Positions 45,386-57,024 of a DNA stretch of 64,000 nt are shown piece by piece. The DNA lies in assembly GCA_018340375.1 (NCBI GenBank), contig JAFFJZ010000082.1:124001-188000 (forward strand). The letters run 5' to 3'. Source of the stretch: Gonatopus flavifemur (lineage: Eukaryota; Arthropoda; Insecta; Hymenoptera; Dryinidae). The stretch's first letter is position 1, and every line of letters begins with the position of its first letter. Below the pieces are notes generated by a model, which was given only the letters and a program-made list of their open reading frames with translations, was not told the DNA's origin and did not search any database. The translations under genes and the position numbers were made by a program.

Positions 45386-45520
45386 ACTAACTGGGAATTT
45401 ACAGTAGGGATATCATTGGCTAACATACTGCCAATGATCCATTGTGTAATTTTATATGGAATGTTTTCACAGTATTCTTTGTAAGTTTTTCCAATTCTTT
45501 TCTATCTCAAATTCCTTACT

Positions 45521-47171
45521 TGGTAGGAAATCAATGTTCAGAGAAAAATGAAATCAAACACAATGTAATGAAACATTTAACATACATTACCCATCCAATC
45601 TTTAGAAAAATCAGTCTTTGGTGAAAGTACTGTGCTCAGCGGAGAGAAGATATACTTTCTATTGTAACAGTCCTATGCTCAATGTTATGATATCTCCAAA
45701 CTCTTGTAAACTTTTAACATCCAGCGTAGGAAACTTTATCACTTATGCTGGATGCGAACAGATTACAAAAGTTTTGTGATATCATAACATTGAGCGTAGG
45801 GCTGTTAGAATAAAAAGTATATTTCCCTAACGCTGAATACAGTACTTTCACAGTTGATTGTGATTTTTCCAAACTTTGAATAGGTAATTTACATTGAATA
45901 TTTTCTGCAGTGTAGCCCTAACGTGTTTCGTAAACATGGAAAGAACATGAAAATGAAATTCTCCACTGTTTTCCCTGGAAAATTTTGTGCAGAGCAATGT
46001 ATCAAACATTCTGTTTTTACATTTTCTGTGAACATTGATGAGATAATTTCAATATTCAAGCGCGGTGTTTTTAAGTTTACATATAATATTTATATGCTTC
46101 ATATGTGTACACGATATTCACAATTTATTACATAAGTGGAGTAAATAAATTTTTATAATTCTCAAATTCTCATGAAGCATATTCTAAAGTATATTCATAA
46201 CACCTAATAGAAACATAAAATACTTTGAAGTGCAAAATTGTACAGTATAATTTGTAAAATATGGATTATGAAACCAATTTTGGCATATAAAGTGGATATA
46301 TATGTTGAAATTTTTCACTTACCGAATACACCTTTTGTTATAAATATACTTTTGAATATTGGCTAAGTTGATGTAATTCCAGGTAACCACCTTCAATTTA
46401 CTCATAATATATTTATTTTTGAATTCCAATAATAACTTTTTTCATTTCAGATACTTAATTACTTGATTTATAGGAATGTTGAGTTATGAATGAAATTCCA
46501 TTTTCAGTTGAGAAAAATAAATATCAGTTGAGATGCTTGAATTCATGATGAAATTTTGTAAAAAATGATTATAAATGAAGAACAAGCATTTGTGTCATTT
46601 TTATTCATTTTACACTGGATTGAATTGTGAATTTATTCATTCGAATTAATATTGATTTTTTGTAATTGAAATCGTATTTTGTTAATAAGTTAGCATTTTT
46701 AAAAAATCAGGAAATTAAATATCTGAAATGGAAAAAATGATTATATATAACTATATCTCTATATCTATCACACATACATTCAGTACCCTGTATGTGTGTG
46801 TAGCAGCCTGTGGGATTCCCCGTTTACATACGAGGACGTATTTGTGTAGGTAAAATTCCCCGAGCATACTAGCGCTGCCTGGTTCTGTGGATAGTGAACT
46901 ATATGATCTCAATGATTAACACGGAGGTTTGGGTACCCTGACTCTACCATTTTTTTCAATGCACGAAGCACTTGCAAGTGTCTAGTTTCAGGCTAGTCAA
47001 GCGTTACAAAACTCGCGAATCCTTAGATCATTTCAACTTGGAAATATTTGAAAAAGTAATATTTCTGATCCTCATCACACTTGTACTTGTTGAATTGATT
47101 TACCGATGGAAATTTCATCCTTTCGACACCTACGCAACATTCGCTAGCCCCGCAAAAAGAAATAGACGCAA
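45521..47171. other. No recognised gene; one internal hairpin
   Basis: Around 45640-45860 there is an imperfect inverted repeat (CAGCGGAGAGAAGATATACT...TAACATTGAGCGTAGGGCTGTT, with TCCTATGCTCAATGTTATGA). The rest is AT-rich with only short ORFs. At 46974-47025 a fragment of the repeat at 8890 appears (AGCGTTACAAAACTCG). Confidence 0.35.
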
Positions 47172-47379
47172 CCCACATAGGAACAGAGGCTATGTCGTTC
47201 CAAAAGTATTCTCAAAGATATCTTCAAGATGTCTTATGCAACATAAAAAGAAGAATTCAAGAAAGATCCTTTCTCAGGAACAAATCTTCCTTAAATCGTT
47301 CTTTTCATGTTGCATAAGACATCTTAAAGATATCTTTTAGAATACTCTTGGAACGATATAACCTCTGTTGCTATGTGGG
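47172..47379. mobile_element. 208-bp hairpin MITE (CCCACATAGGAACAGAGG ends)
   Basis: CCCACATAGGAACAGAGGCT...CTTCAAGATGTCTTATGCAA is mirrored by TTGCATAAGACATCTTAAAG...AACCTCTGTTGCTATGTGGG, arms of about 80 bp. AA flanks both ends. Confidence 0.65.
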
Positions 47380-47638
47380 AATTATTGGTATTAGAAGTAT
47401 GAATGATGGAAATTTGTTTTTTGAAATGGAATTTGACTTATAAATGAAACTGCAACTGGCACCCGTAAAGCTAGCAGCCGATTATCGTAACTTTTTTCAC
47501 AAGACTTTGATCGAAGATTTGAATATCTGAGACATTTAGTAGAATGCCACTCAATCGATTTTTTATGTGAACACAGCTGGAACCACATTGAATAAAAAAT
47601 TACAACAATTAGCTGCTAGCTTTAGGTTGCTGGTTTTA

Positions 47639-47744
47639 CCCAAGTAGCAACCGAACGTTGTATATGATCTATAAACGTTCATAGTATATCTAGATATACT
47701 ATGAACGTGCATAGTATATATACAACATTCTGATGCTACTAGGG
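47639..47744. mobile_element. CCCAAGTAGC-family MITE, shortest copy (106 bp)
   Basis: Ends CCCAAGTAGCAACCGAACGT and TCTGATGCTACTAGGG, bordered by TA on both sides. The interior is an inverted repeat of AACGTTCATAGTATATCTAG with its complement. Confidence 0.7.
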
Positions 47745-48029
47745 TAGCTTAATGATTCATAACCTCCATCCGTATCATTCACAAATTTGAATGAGTTTGA
47801 ATTGTAAATAAAACTATGAATTACCCTTCAACTGATGAATCAAATTGTTTTTATTCAATTTTCTTCAATTTGATTCATATTTCATCAAATTTTCTCCATG
47901 ATTGATGGGAAAAACAGGTATAAAATGGAATTATTCCGGCCCCGATGGGAGCCCTGTTGATACCCAATTAGGTTGTAATGATTTTTGTGTCACATTCACC
48001 ATTTAATCCTTGTTAGGCCCCGATTATTA

Positions 48030-50110
48030 TTATGGCGTCACTGATGGAATTTCTACACGGGCTCTTCTAATTTGTGCTTCTCCCTTTTGACCTTCTATTT
48101 CTATTATTGCGGTTTGATTCTTATATAATTCATATATTATTCTCCTATCCCTGAAATTGATCCTACCTTCTTCAAAATCGTGAACATCTTCTCCCAATCA
48201 ACATTATCGAATGCTTTTTGTATATCTACAAAACCTATATACACAGACTTTTTTAACTCTAGACTTTCCTCTACTACTGTTCTCAGTGCTATTTTTCCTG
48301 AAACCGAACTGATCTTCTGCCAATCTACTCTCTATTTTATTCTCCATTCTCCTGGATATGATTTTTGTCAGTATTTTCGAGGCATGTGAAGTTAAATCAA
48401 TCGTTCTGTAGTTCTCGCATTTGTCTGCTCCTTGTTTTTTTGGAATGGCGACAATTTTATTCTTCTGGAAATCTTTCGGTACTTCGCCTATTTCGTACAT
48501 ATTTCTGACCAAATCAAACAGTGCGTCACAAGTTCTCTGACTGGAGGCTTTGATAAGGTCCGCACTTATGCCATCTATTCCTGGCGCTTTATTATTTTTC
48601 AACTCTTCTAAAGCCCTGTCGAATTCTGATCTCAAAATTGAATCTCCCAATTCTTCTCCATCGATATCTTCCTCCCTTTCTGAAAATCCTATATTATCAC
48701 TCCCTTTATACAGATCTTCCAAATGATTAATTCATTGTTCTATTTATTCCTCCGTTCTTATCAATTTTCTCCCTGGAGAATTTTCAATCTTACTGCTTCT
48801 AGGTTTCATTCGTCCAAAAAATCCCTTAACCATCCTATATGCTTCATCAATTTCCCCTGAATGTAATCTTACTTCTATATCTTGACATTTTCCCTTCAAC
48901 CATTGTCTTTTTGCTTTCCTTGATTCTCTGATCATTTTAATCCTCAGTGCCTTGTACGTCTGCTGGTCTTGTTCACTATTCTCATTCTTGTATTTCCTCC
49001 TTTCATTAATTAAATCGAGAATTCCTTCTGTTATCCATGGTTTCTTAGGCTCTATCTCATCGTTCTTCGAAATTTCATCTGCACATTGCTCTATGTTCCC
49101 CTTCATATTTGTCCATCTACTCTCTATTTCCAAGTCTTTCTCTCGTTGATCCTCCAATATTTCGTCCAACATCACTTTGAATGCCTCCCGTGTTTTTCCT
49201 TGTTTGAGATTCTTCAAATTCCATCTTGTTTGCATTTTCCTTTTCTTCCTCAGAGCTTTGAAATGCAGAGAACATTTCATCAGCAACATATTGTGACCAC
49301 TATCTATATCCACGCCTGGATGAGTTTTACAGCTTTTCACTCGGTTTCTAAATCTTTGTTTTACTGATATGTAATCGATTTGATATCTTGCTGTATCTCC
49401 TGGCATTTTCCAAGTATAGATTCTTCTTGGATGATTTTTGAATAATGTGTTGGTAATAACCATCTCATGGCTTTCACAGAATTCGATCAAACGTCATCCT
49501 CCTCTTTCATTTCTTTTTCCCAACGCGAAATCTCCTATTATGTTGCCTTCTCTTCCTTGCCCTACTACCGCATTCCAGTCGTCTATGATCATTGAATTTT
49601 CTTCTCCCTTGACATATTCTATCACTCCTTCTATTTCATCGTACGTTTTTTCGATATCTTCCTCTGAGTATGCAGATGTGGGCATGTATACTTGAACTAT
49701 AACAGTGTCTACCGGTTTTGTTCTCACTCTGACCATCATTATGCGTTCGCTATGTTGCGAATAATTTTCCATCCTATTCCCTACCCTTTTATGCATTATA
49801 ATTCCCACACCTGCTTGACCATTCTTCGATGCTGTATGAATGGTTCTATGATCCCCACTCCAAAAATCCCCTCCTTGCGGCCATCTCATCTCACTGATTC
49901 CCATTACATCGATACCTAACCTCTTCATTTCTAATTTCAAATTCTCCAATTTTCCTGTTTGTCTCAGTGATCTAACATTTCACGCTCCGACCCGAAGAAT
50001 GTTCTCTTCCTTCCCTATCCTGTTTGCTTTTCTGTCTTGTTTGATGAGGCTCTCCCGAGTAGCCTCCACCCGGAGATCCGAACGGGAGGCTATTTTACCT
50101 CTGGAATATT
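48030..50110 (-). pseudogene. RTE-clade LINE, endonuclease plus partial reverse transcriptase
   Basis: Read on the minus strand, three ORF pieces join. About 49950-49494 is an apurinic-type endonuclease (GISEMRWPQGGDFWSG, NGQAGVGIIMHKRVGN). About 49490-48744 is the rest of the endonuclease and the linker (TARYQIDYISVKQRFRNRVK, WNLKNLKQGKTREAFK). About 48722-48190 is the N-terminal reverse transcriptase (NNKAPGIDGISADLI, NYRTIDLTSHASKILTKI, DQFGFRKN, then frameshifted to FVDIQKAFDNVDW). Frame is broken at 49490, 48740 and near 48290. The endonuclease catalytic loops are altered (IIDDWNAVVG; SGHNMLL instead of SDH). The sequence stops near 48030 before the YADD box, so the 3' half is missing, the opposite of usual 5' truncation. 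Confidence 0.88.
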
Positions 50111-50825
50111 CTACTTGAGAGAACGCCATCATATTGTTGTTGTTGCTTCTCTTTTCAATAAATTAAAATCAAAAAATTGAAAAAATTGAAAAATTCTAGG
50201 CTTTGAGGAAAGATTTCATTTCCTCGGGAATATTGAAAGATATCAAGGAAGGTAGTTTACCCTTGCTTTACTTCCGTTTCTGCCGATGTTCCTGGCGTTG
50301 GGATGATTCAGTTTCTCTCAGTTTGTATTCTCCCTCTCGAGTAGTTCATTCCACCCGAAAAAGAGACCCAAATCTGAGATACTTATCCTCCCCACTACGT
50401 AAAGGAAGCAGATACTACCAAGGATGGATAAAAAGGATATCAAGGACAGGTATCAAGAATGTCCCCCTGGAAGACCCGCAATCATCCCACGGGGATGATG
50501 ATGATAATGAATCAAAATTCACCTAATTTACACCATCTTTTTAACATAGAAGCGATTGAGCACGAAATAAAATCAATGATTTCATGACCGATGGATTTCT
50601 TTCTCATTGGAATTCAATGAATATATTCCACAGAAAATAACAAAAAAAAAAGTTTGACTCGATTTTTTGGGAGAAACACTCTTTTAGTTCGATATCATTG
50701 TTCGTCATCGAAGAATAGAAACAGGTTTTTTTGAGCAATAATATGGGTTGTTTTCAGTGGGTTTCATTGAAAAAACCCAGGTGGGTTTTTTTGGGTTGGA
50801 GAGAATCGTTGCAACCCTGGGCCCG
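50111..50825. other. No recognised gene
   Basis: A 107-residue plus-strand ORF (50203-50526) with an acidic C-terminus (DDDDNESKF) is open but has no recognised domain or splice context. The rest is AT-rich. Confidence 0.3.
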
Positions 50826-51254
50826 TTAGGAGACCGTTACCGTGAAAAGACTTTCGTGAGTAATCAAACTTTCAAGTCGTTTTTCCAAATGAAATGCTTA
50901 TTTCAGAAGAATTTTTACGTCCACGGGTCAACATTGGATACATCGTATGTAAATCACAATCATTTTCTTCATCATACACGTGCAGAATAATGAGAAATCG
51001 AGAGAGATACCATGAAGACCGTTGAAAGACCGTGAAGAGACTCTCGTAAACCATCACACTCCTAAGTCATTTTTCCAAATGAAATGTTCATATCAACAAA
51101 ATTCTCACAATCACGGGTCATCACTGGATATATCGAATGTGAATCATAATCACTTTTTTTGCCATCCACGTGCAGAATAATGAAAAATCGGGAGGGAAGC
51201 TATGGAGACCGTCAATAGATCGTAAGAAGACTTTAATAAATAATCGCATTGTGA
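50826..51254 (+). repeat. 188-bp tandem repeat, ~2.2 copies
   Basis: TTTTTCCAAATGAAATG, CACGGGTCA and CACGTGCAGAATAATGA recur with a 188-bp shift (for example 50984 and 51172). A third partial copy is cut off where the mariner fragment begins. Confidence 0.65.
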
Positions 51255-51257
51255 GAC

Positions 51258-51550
51258 ATGGGCTGAAAAGTTCCGGGCCTGACAAAGGAAACACGGTTTT
51301 TCTCGTTAAAAATCAGTTCTATCCATCAACGTAATCTCCATCAAGGACAACGCAATCATTCCAGCGCTGCTCTAACATGTCAATACCACTCTTGTAGAAC
51401 GATTTATCTTTTGCCTCAGAATAGTCTTCAGTTTCAGCGGAAACCTCTTCATCCGAGCGAAATTTCTAACCAGCGAGGATTTTTTCAGGTCTGCGAACAG
51501 CCAGTAGTCGCCGGGAGCCAAATCTGGTGAATACGGTGGATGTGGGAGCC
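51258..51550 (-). pseudogene. Mariner transposase 3'-end fragment
   Basis: On the minus strand, HPPYSPDLAPGDYWLFADLK carries the third catalytic Asp region. A frameshift follows, then SFYKSGIDMLEQRWNDCVVL and GDYV before the stop. GGGCTGAAAAGTTCCGGGCC at the outer side is the right inverted end. Everything upstream of the HPPYSP motif is missing. It is a third mariner lineage, distinct from the copies at 15085 and 20666. Confidence 0.85.
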
Positions 51551-51560
51551 GTGATTGAAC

Positions 51561-51770
51561 AATCCGATTGAATCCGATAAAAAAAAATTTTATCGGAATG
51601 AATTGAGTCTCTGCATCAGAAATTTCCTATTGATACTAATGAGATAATTCTTAATTGGATTTAATCGGTCTTTCCCCTGGTCAAAAAATCCGATTGAATC
51701 CGATAAAAAAAAATTTATCGGAATGGATTGAGTTTCTGCATCGGAAATTTCCTATTGATACTGTCACGTT
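51561..51770 (+). repeat. 126-bp direct repeat of an AATCCGATTGAATCCGATAA unit
   Basis: The unit AATCCGATTGAATCCGATAA...GAAATTTCCTATTGATACT occurs at 51561 and again at 51687, joined by a CCCCTGGTCAAAAAA end-like motif. Confidence 0.6.
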
Positions 51771-51829
51771 CAAGGAAATCACCCCACGAAATTTTTCCAA
51801 AATTCTTATACAATAATTGACGATACAAT

Positions 51830-52826
51830 CAGTGATGCCAGCATTTGGTCGACCGAGTCGATTTACCCTCTCCATCTGACCATTTCTCGTCCCCACCATT
51901 CCAGCCGAGAATACGCACACATTGAAACCCGTATTCATGTGATTCGGAACCGGTCGGTTCACTTCGAGTCAGCTCGGACAATCGAGAGAGAACCAACTAT
52001 CCGTCGGTCTTTGTCTTCTCAATATGTTTTACGATCGGCTAACTCCGTGCAAGATCGGAAAAAATTCAAAGCCCACGCGGTCGACTTACCGAAAAGTTTC
52101 ACCGCTTTTTCTCTTCCAAGCGACAATTTTATTGTAATCAGTATCGAACTGACTTACCCGGCACCCCGGGCAATTCTCGGCCGGGGCCCTTCGATATTTT
52201 TTTCGTTTTTTTTTCAAATCAAGAGCCAGTTCAATACTGATTATTAAATTATCACGATGAAATATAGATTTGATGCATAGCATCATTTAATTGAATTAAA
52301 ATCGAATATGAGTAAATAATTTTTGAATTATTATTTATTTTTCATAAATTTTATAAGATTATTGGTTATTCTTATGACTGATTATGAAGCTTTCAAGAAC
52401 TCCTATATGTATTGTATAAAAATTTTCTAATAGTTGCGTATTTCTAATCATTATTTTAAATCTTGATGATTTTTCAATGAATTTCATTAGAATTGTCAAT
52501 CAATCGATGGTTGAAAAATTCTAAGATAGTTTGGGGATCTATGATAAATGTCCTGCGGTGAATTCCATAATTTTCCCTGATGAATTAATTTTCAGAGATC
52601 ACTATGATATTCCAATAATGAGGATAATCAAATCAACATCGATTATCAGATGTTGATCAACATCAAAATAATAAGACTGAATATTCAATTGATCGAGTGC
52701 AAATTATTTTCAATGGACTGAATAATTAGATTTGAGCATTCAAATTGATATTTCATCATTTCCCGCATTATCAGTCTCTTTCCTTCGCTGCATTACTTCA
52801 TACACGTAATATGTGGATCGAAATAC
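51830..52826. repeat. Left terminal inverted repeat of the 10.7-kb element
   Basis: Contains a GC-rich stretch (52150-52200) within AT-rich sequence. It carries a fixed TA-flanked palindrome at 52137-52241, whose ends are ATCAGTATCGAACTGAC and the complement of CCAGTTCAATACTGAT; it is present in both TIRs and so predates them. On the minus strand two GTAAGT donor-like sites occur. The ORFs over 52086-52286 and 51939-52247 recur unchanged in the other TIR and are not independent genes. Confidence 0.9.
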
Positions 52827-52829
52827 CCA

Positions 52830-53160
52830 GCCAACATTACTAGAGAAGCGCTCCTGGGAGCGAGTGGTAGCAGTACCCCCGGTAGCAAAATACTAGCAGT
52901 GCTATCAAGAGTGAATGGTAGCATAGCTCTCCCATTTAAATATTTATCTTTTGGTAGCAAGACTGTAGGAATACTACTAGAAGTAAGCGGCAGCAACGCT
53001 TCCGTATAGAAAATATATTTCCTGTGGAAGCAAAACTGCAGCAGCGCTTCTTGGAGCGATCGGTAGTAATGCTTCCTGATGAAAGTGTCTTTTTGGTGGT
53101 AGCGAGATCCTATTGGTGCTCCTATGAGCAAGCGGTAGCAGTGCTACTGTCAGAAGAGGG
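52830..53160. repeat. GGTAGCAGTGCTACC-motif cluster
   Basis: Just inside the left TIR, about nine variants of GGTAGCARTGCTWCC and AGCGCTTC/GGAGCGA occur within 330 bp, spaced roughly 30-75 bp. The motif is self-complementary. The minus-strand 112-residue ORF follows the repeat. Confidence 0.6.
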
Positions 53161-53739
53161 GTGAGCAGAAGCCCAATGAATTGTATTCCTGCACCTGCAC
53201 GACAGTTTTATGTGCATTATTGGTAGTCACGCGTCAAAGCCAGAAGTGAAGTGCACGTAACTTTTTCATCGAAAGGTGGGACAATTATCCGGAACTGATT
53301 TTTTCTTGAAGAAGATCGTATATCAAGGTACGTACTTATGATTATTCCAATTTATGTATGTCATGTAAAATACCTTATTACCGAAGACCTAATATTCCTA
53401 ACCTAACTTTCCGCCCGTGAATTAGATGTTCATGTATTTGGCCTTCTTTATGAAATACAAACACTTACGATCATTTCCTTTTATAAATGTAAAATAGTCA
53501 GATTCAGGAGAGTAGTTGCAAATACATGACATTACGTTATTATAACCCCATCTATACTTTACCATAGGATGAATGGACATCGTTTGGTTTATCGGAAGTG
53601 GGATTTTTTTCACAAAATATAGTGTAACCCCTTGTATCACCTGCATGTCAGGTGTTACACAACGCGAGTCGATACTCCATTCATATGGAATTTTACAAAT
53701 GTGACATGTTTGATACATATCAATGAACGTTTTTATGCA

Positions 53740-53893
53740 ATGGGATTTATGAAATATTTCTTTGAATGAACGAAATTTCTATTCCAACGGATGAAATGGT
53801 TTTCCACTTGATGAAATACCCCATGCGGTCAAAAACGATTTCATCCATTAAGATGATATTCGTTTGATTCAAAGAAATATTTTTCTTTCAGTG
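53740..53893. mobile_element. MITE related to 60449-60690
   Basis: ATGAAATATTTCTTTGAATG...TTTGATTCAAAGAAATATTT inverted pair ending CTTTCAGTGTA. The core GATGAAATACCCCATGCGGTCAAAAACGATTTCATCC is closely similar to the copy at 60449 (landmark: ATGYGGTCAAAAAC). Confidence 0.5.
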
Positions 53894-54104
53894 TAGATCT
53901 CAAGTGAATATTTAATTTGAATATCTCAGAATGATGGAAAGATATACTCAATTCATAAAATTCGTCATGCGTAATGCGTTTCAATGTGTGTTTAAAGAGT
54001 ATATATTCTCACTTTTTACATCATCAATAAAATAATCATTTTTTCAACATTAATTAATTTATCCATTGCATTGCATTGTGAATTTTCAGGCAGTTGTTGA
54101 GGTG

Positions 54105-54480
54105 ATTACCCACACAGCACATAATATTGCATAGTATCACGTCAAAAGTCACGTGAAACGTTATGTGAGATATCATGATAAAATAAACCTCTTCAAAACT
54201 AAAAATCACGTCATTTTTGCGAGGATTCTTTGACGAATAAATTTCGAATGAATGATGTGGGCAGCTATTATGTCAAGAATCACGTTGTGAATCACGTAAT
54301 GTTTTACGTAGTTTTCACGTATCACTGTACTCGGTTCCTAATAGCCGCTCAATACTTCATTCAATTGAAATTGATTCATCAGAAGATTCTCACAAATCGC
54401 GTGATTTTTCATGTAACTTATCACGTTGAAAATCACGTCATTTTTTCTCTCAGATATGTTATATGAATTTACGTGAGACG
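54105..54480. repeat. TCACGT-motif-rich segment
   Basis: Around 15 occurrences of TCACGT, CACGTGA or TTACGT in 375 bp (for example TCACGTCAAAAGTCACGTG and AATCACGTTGTGAATCACGT). The outer parts, ACATAATATTGC and GATATGTTATATG, do not form a clear terminus. Confidence 0.5.
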
Positions 54481-54542
54481 TATAAGGCAGTCTCAATTAT
54501 TGTATATGCATATGCTGTTGGAAAACAAAAAATCTTTTGATA

Positions 54543-54747
54543 CACTGAAAAAATTTATATTCTAAAAATGCGAATCTATTCTAAAATAGGCGCCAAGAAT
54601 ATGTTCTCCTCAACACAAGTGGAAGATATTCTAATTTTCACATCTTTATCTGAATATTAGAAGAATTCCCACTTATCTTGAGAGGAAGATATTCTTGGCA
54701 TTTATTTTAGAGGAGATTTTCATTTTTAGAATATGATTTTTTCGATG
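54543..54747. mobile_element. TA-flanked MITE (CACTGAAAAAATTTATATTC ends)
   Basis: Inverted ends CACTGAAAAAATTTATATTC and the complement of GAATATGATTTTTTCGATG, bordered by TA on both sides, with arms of about 90 bp through CCAAGAATAT. Confidence 0.65.
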
Positions 54748-55061
54748 TACCGCGAGTACTGAAAAATTTCTATTCATAATGTATTTCCATTGCATATTCT
54801 CGTTCTACTCGAATTTCATGTATTTCACTTTCATTTTCTTGTACGTGTACTGAAATTTTCATAATTTCATAGTAATTTCCCCATACACATGTTCCGATTG
54901 ATAACATCCAGTTTCATACTGCCAGTTTTTACAAAATGTGTTTTACATTGTGGAATGTATATCAAATATTCATCGAACGTTTATGGTATATTTTTGTACT
55001 TCTTGGGCATAAAATATTCTTTTATCACAAGTTAATTCTTTCTTGATCTTATTCATATATA

Positions 55062-55295
55062 CGCGGAAGAAAGAAAATGGATCAATTCACCATGTAGGAT
55101 GACAATTCGTTTCGAGTCTTTAAATCAGAATTCTTGCAAAAGATTTTGTCAAATAATTCGCATTTTAGGACAAAATAAGATTTTTCTCTTATGATATGAA
55201 TTATTTGACAATATATTTTGTAAAAATTTTGAATCAAAGACTCGTAGTGACGCTTTTCCATTCTGATTGGTAAATTTATCAATTTTTTCCCCGTG
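55062..55295. mobile_element. TA-flanked palindromic MITE
   Basis: Ends CGCGGAAGAAAGAAAATGGA and the complement of TTTTTTCCCCGTG, bordered by TA (55060-55061, 55296-55297). Arms pair through GAGTCTTTAAATCAGAATTC and ATTTGACA. The minus-strand ORFs here run through the arms. Confidence 0.6.
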
Positions 55296-55399
55296 TAATG
55301 TATATTCATAACACATGTCACAAAGTCTGCGCATATATTTCCTTCATAGGTAATGTACACCATAAACAATAGACGTGTATCAAAAGCCACGTATTATAG

Positions 55400-55442
55400 A
55401 TGGCTGCGAAAATCGACTTCCAATCAACCTACAACAGAAAAC
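55400..55442 (+). CDS. Possible initial exon inside the 10.7-kb element
   Basis: ATG followed by 14 codons (MAAKIDFQSTYNRK) ends exactly at a consensus donor, AAAAC|GTAAGT. No promoter, acceptor or continuation was identified. A later stretch near 55838-55905 (VDLFRSGVELLLNAAFGVVF) is also open and GC-richer, and might be a retroelement or gene relic. Weak evidence. Confidence 0.2.
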
Positions 55443-56214
55443 GTAAGTGGTTGAATCCATCCCCACAAATATCCTTTCAAATGCAACATGCTGCAACAGC
55501 AGAAGGCGCTGGTGCTATGACATTTTATCAGTCCACATTCCATTGGCATATGAACTTGATAATGATGGATGTGTTCCTGTTCTACTGAATAGCTTCTCAG
55601 TCCGCAGTTTAAAGCAACTCCAGACTCGCGTCCGATTCGCGTGCGGATACTCATCTATCAGCATCTCTTTGCGAAGTCATGTTATCTGGGTTTTTATTGG
55701 ATATTCGTTTAGTTGAATTCGATTCAAATTTGCTTATAGAATTGGGGTATAATTTTAACCCAGATTAATTGTGCTGCTCCTCAGTACATTTCATTGAATT
55801 TCCAACACCAAGTTACAACTCTTGTCCAGAAGTTGACCTATTTAGGAGCGGTGTCGAGCTGCTGTTGAATGCTGCATTTGGAGTGGTATTTCAAGTATAC
55901 GGAGAGAATCTCTGGTGGAAATGAAACATCGAAGGGCGACGAAACCGTAACCTAAGAGTTATTTAAGCGTAACAAAGAGTCATCTAGGCGCAATTTAGGA
56001 GGGAGTTGGAACATTTTCACGCTTTATTTGTTTCAATACTCGCTTCCTTCACTTTTGGATTTTCACCAGGGATTAATCCATCACTTTTTCATGTGGAATG
56101 AAATATTTTTTAACGTGCTTCATATCAACGCCAGACTGTATTTCAATCTTCATGAAAATTTATATTCTCACACAGTAAAATAGTTGTCTCAAGAGATTAC
56201 CCAATCAGAAATCC

Positions 56215-56350
56215 ACAACAGGCGGAGTACTGTGCCAGTACTGGAAGAGACTGGCCGTTACTGGTGTTCTGTACTGGACCAGTATTGGCATTTGTTTGAA
56301 ATGATAATGCTTTTCCATACTGGGTACTTGGTGTTGGCACAGTACTGACC
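56215..56350. repeat. CAGTACTGG-motif cluster
   Basis: About eight copies of CAGTACTGG, ACTGGCC or GTACTGGAC in 135 bp (GTGCCAGTACTGGAAGAG, GTACTGGACCAGTATTGG, GGCACAGTACTGACC). The motif is self-complementary. The flanking sequence from 55600 to 56900 is otherwise featureless. Confidence 0.5.
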
Positions 56351-56918
56351 ATCGGTGAACGATCAGTACGCACGCAGCACTTTCAATTGCTTCTGTAATT
56401 GATCCTGGTACACTCTGCCAAAAGTGTCCAATACAAAATGATTAGAAACAAGAAATTTCTCTTATCGTTCTAAATTAGATTTCTGAATACGAAATTTACA
56501 ATGTTGTATCGTTATTGAATGATAGACTTCAACAATTGTTTCTTATCAAGTTCTACAGGATTAAAAAAATTGTATATGGTTTTATCGTGAAATTCCTACA
56601 TAAAGAGTACCAGTTATTTGTAAAAAGTATTAATGTCCTAAATAGAATAGAAGTTCTGGAATAATTCTTCATGAATTCATTGTACTCATTATGAGCTCTT
56701 TCGAAAATCTTGAGGTATCTGGGATGTTCAAGAATAACGGAATTGTTTGAAAACGATATGCCATTGTAAATTCCGTATGCAGAAACCTCATTGAGGACGA
56801 CACAGACAATTTATCGTTTTTTATCCCTTTGCAACATGGTGCTGTCAGAACAGCCACCTAAATATATTCTCAAGTTGGAATTCATCAGATACAATATGAT
56901 ACTAAAATTATGTATATA

Positions 56919-57022
56919 CAGTAAAACCCCGCAATAAGAACAATCACCCTCTTCTTCATTCGAACGGTTGTTGTCTTGCGTTGAAGGAAGAGAGCGAGTG
57001 TTCTCATTGCAGGGTTTTACTG
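56919..57022. mobile_element. 104-bp pogo/Tigger-like MITE
   Basis: Ends CAGTAAAACCCCGCAATAAG and the complement of CATTGCAGGGTTTTACTG, bordered by TA. The CAGTAAAACC terminus is characteristic of the pogo branch of Tc1/mariner. Confidence 0.75.
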
Positions 57023-57024
57023 TA

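Noticed and set aside
50203..50526. 107-residue plus-strand ORF with acidic tail
   Set aside because: No recognisable domain, no splice or homology support, and low-complexity C-terminus. Chance ORF is the simpler explanation.
51939..52286. 66- and 102-residue ORFs in the long TIRs as genes
   Set aside because: They recur unchanged in the other TIR only because the DNA is duplicated. They have no domain and overlap on opposite strands.
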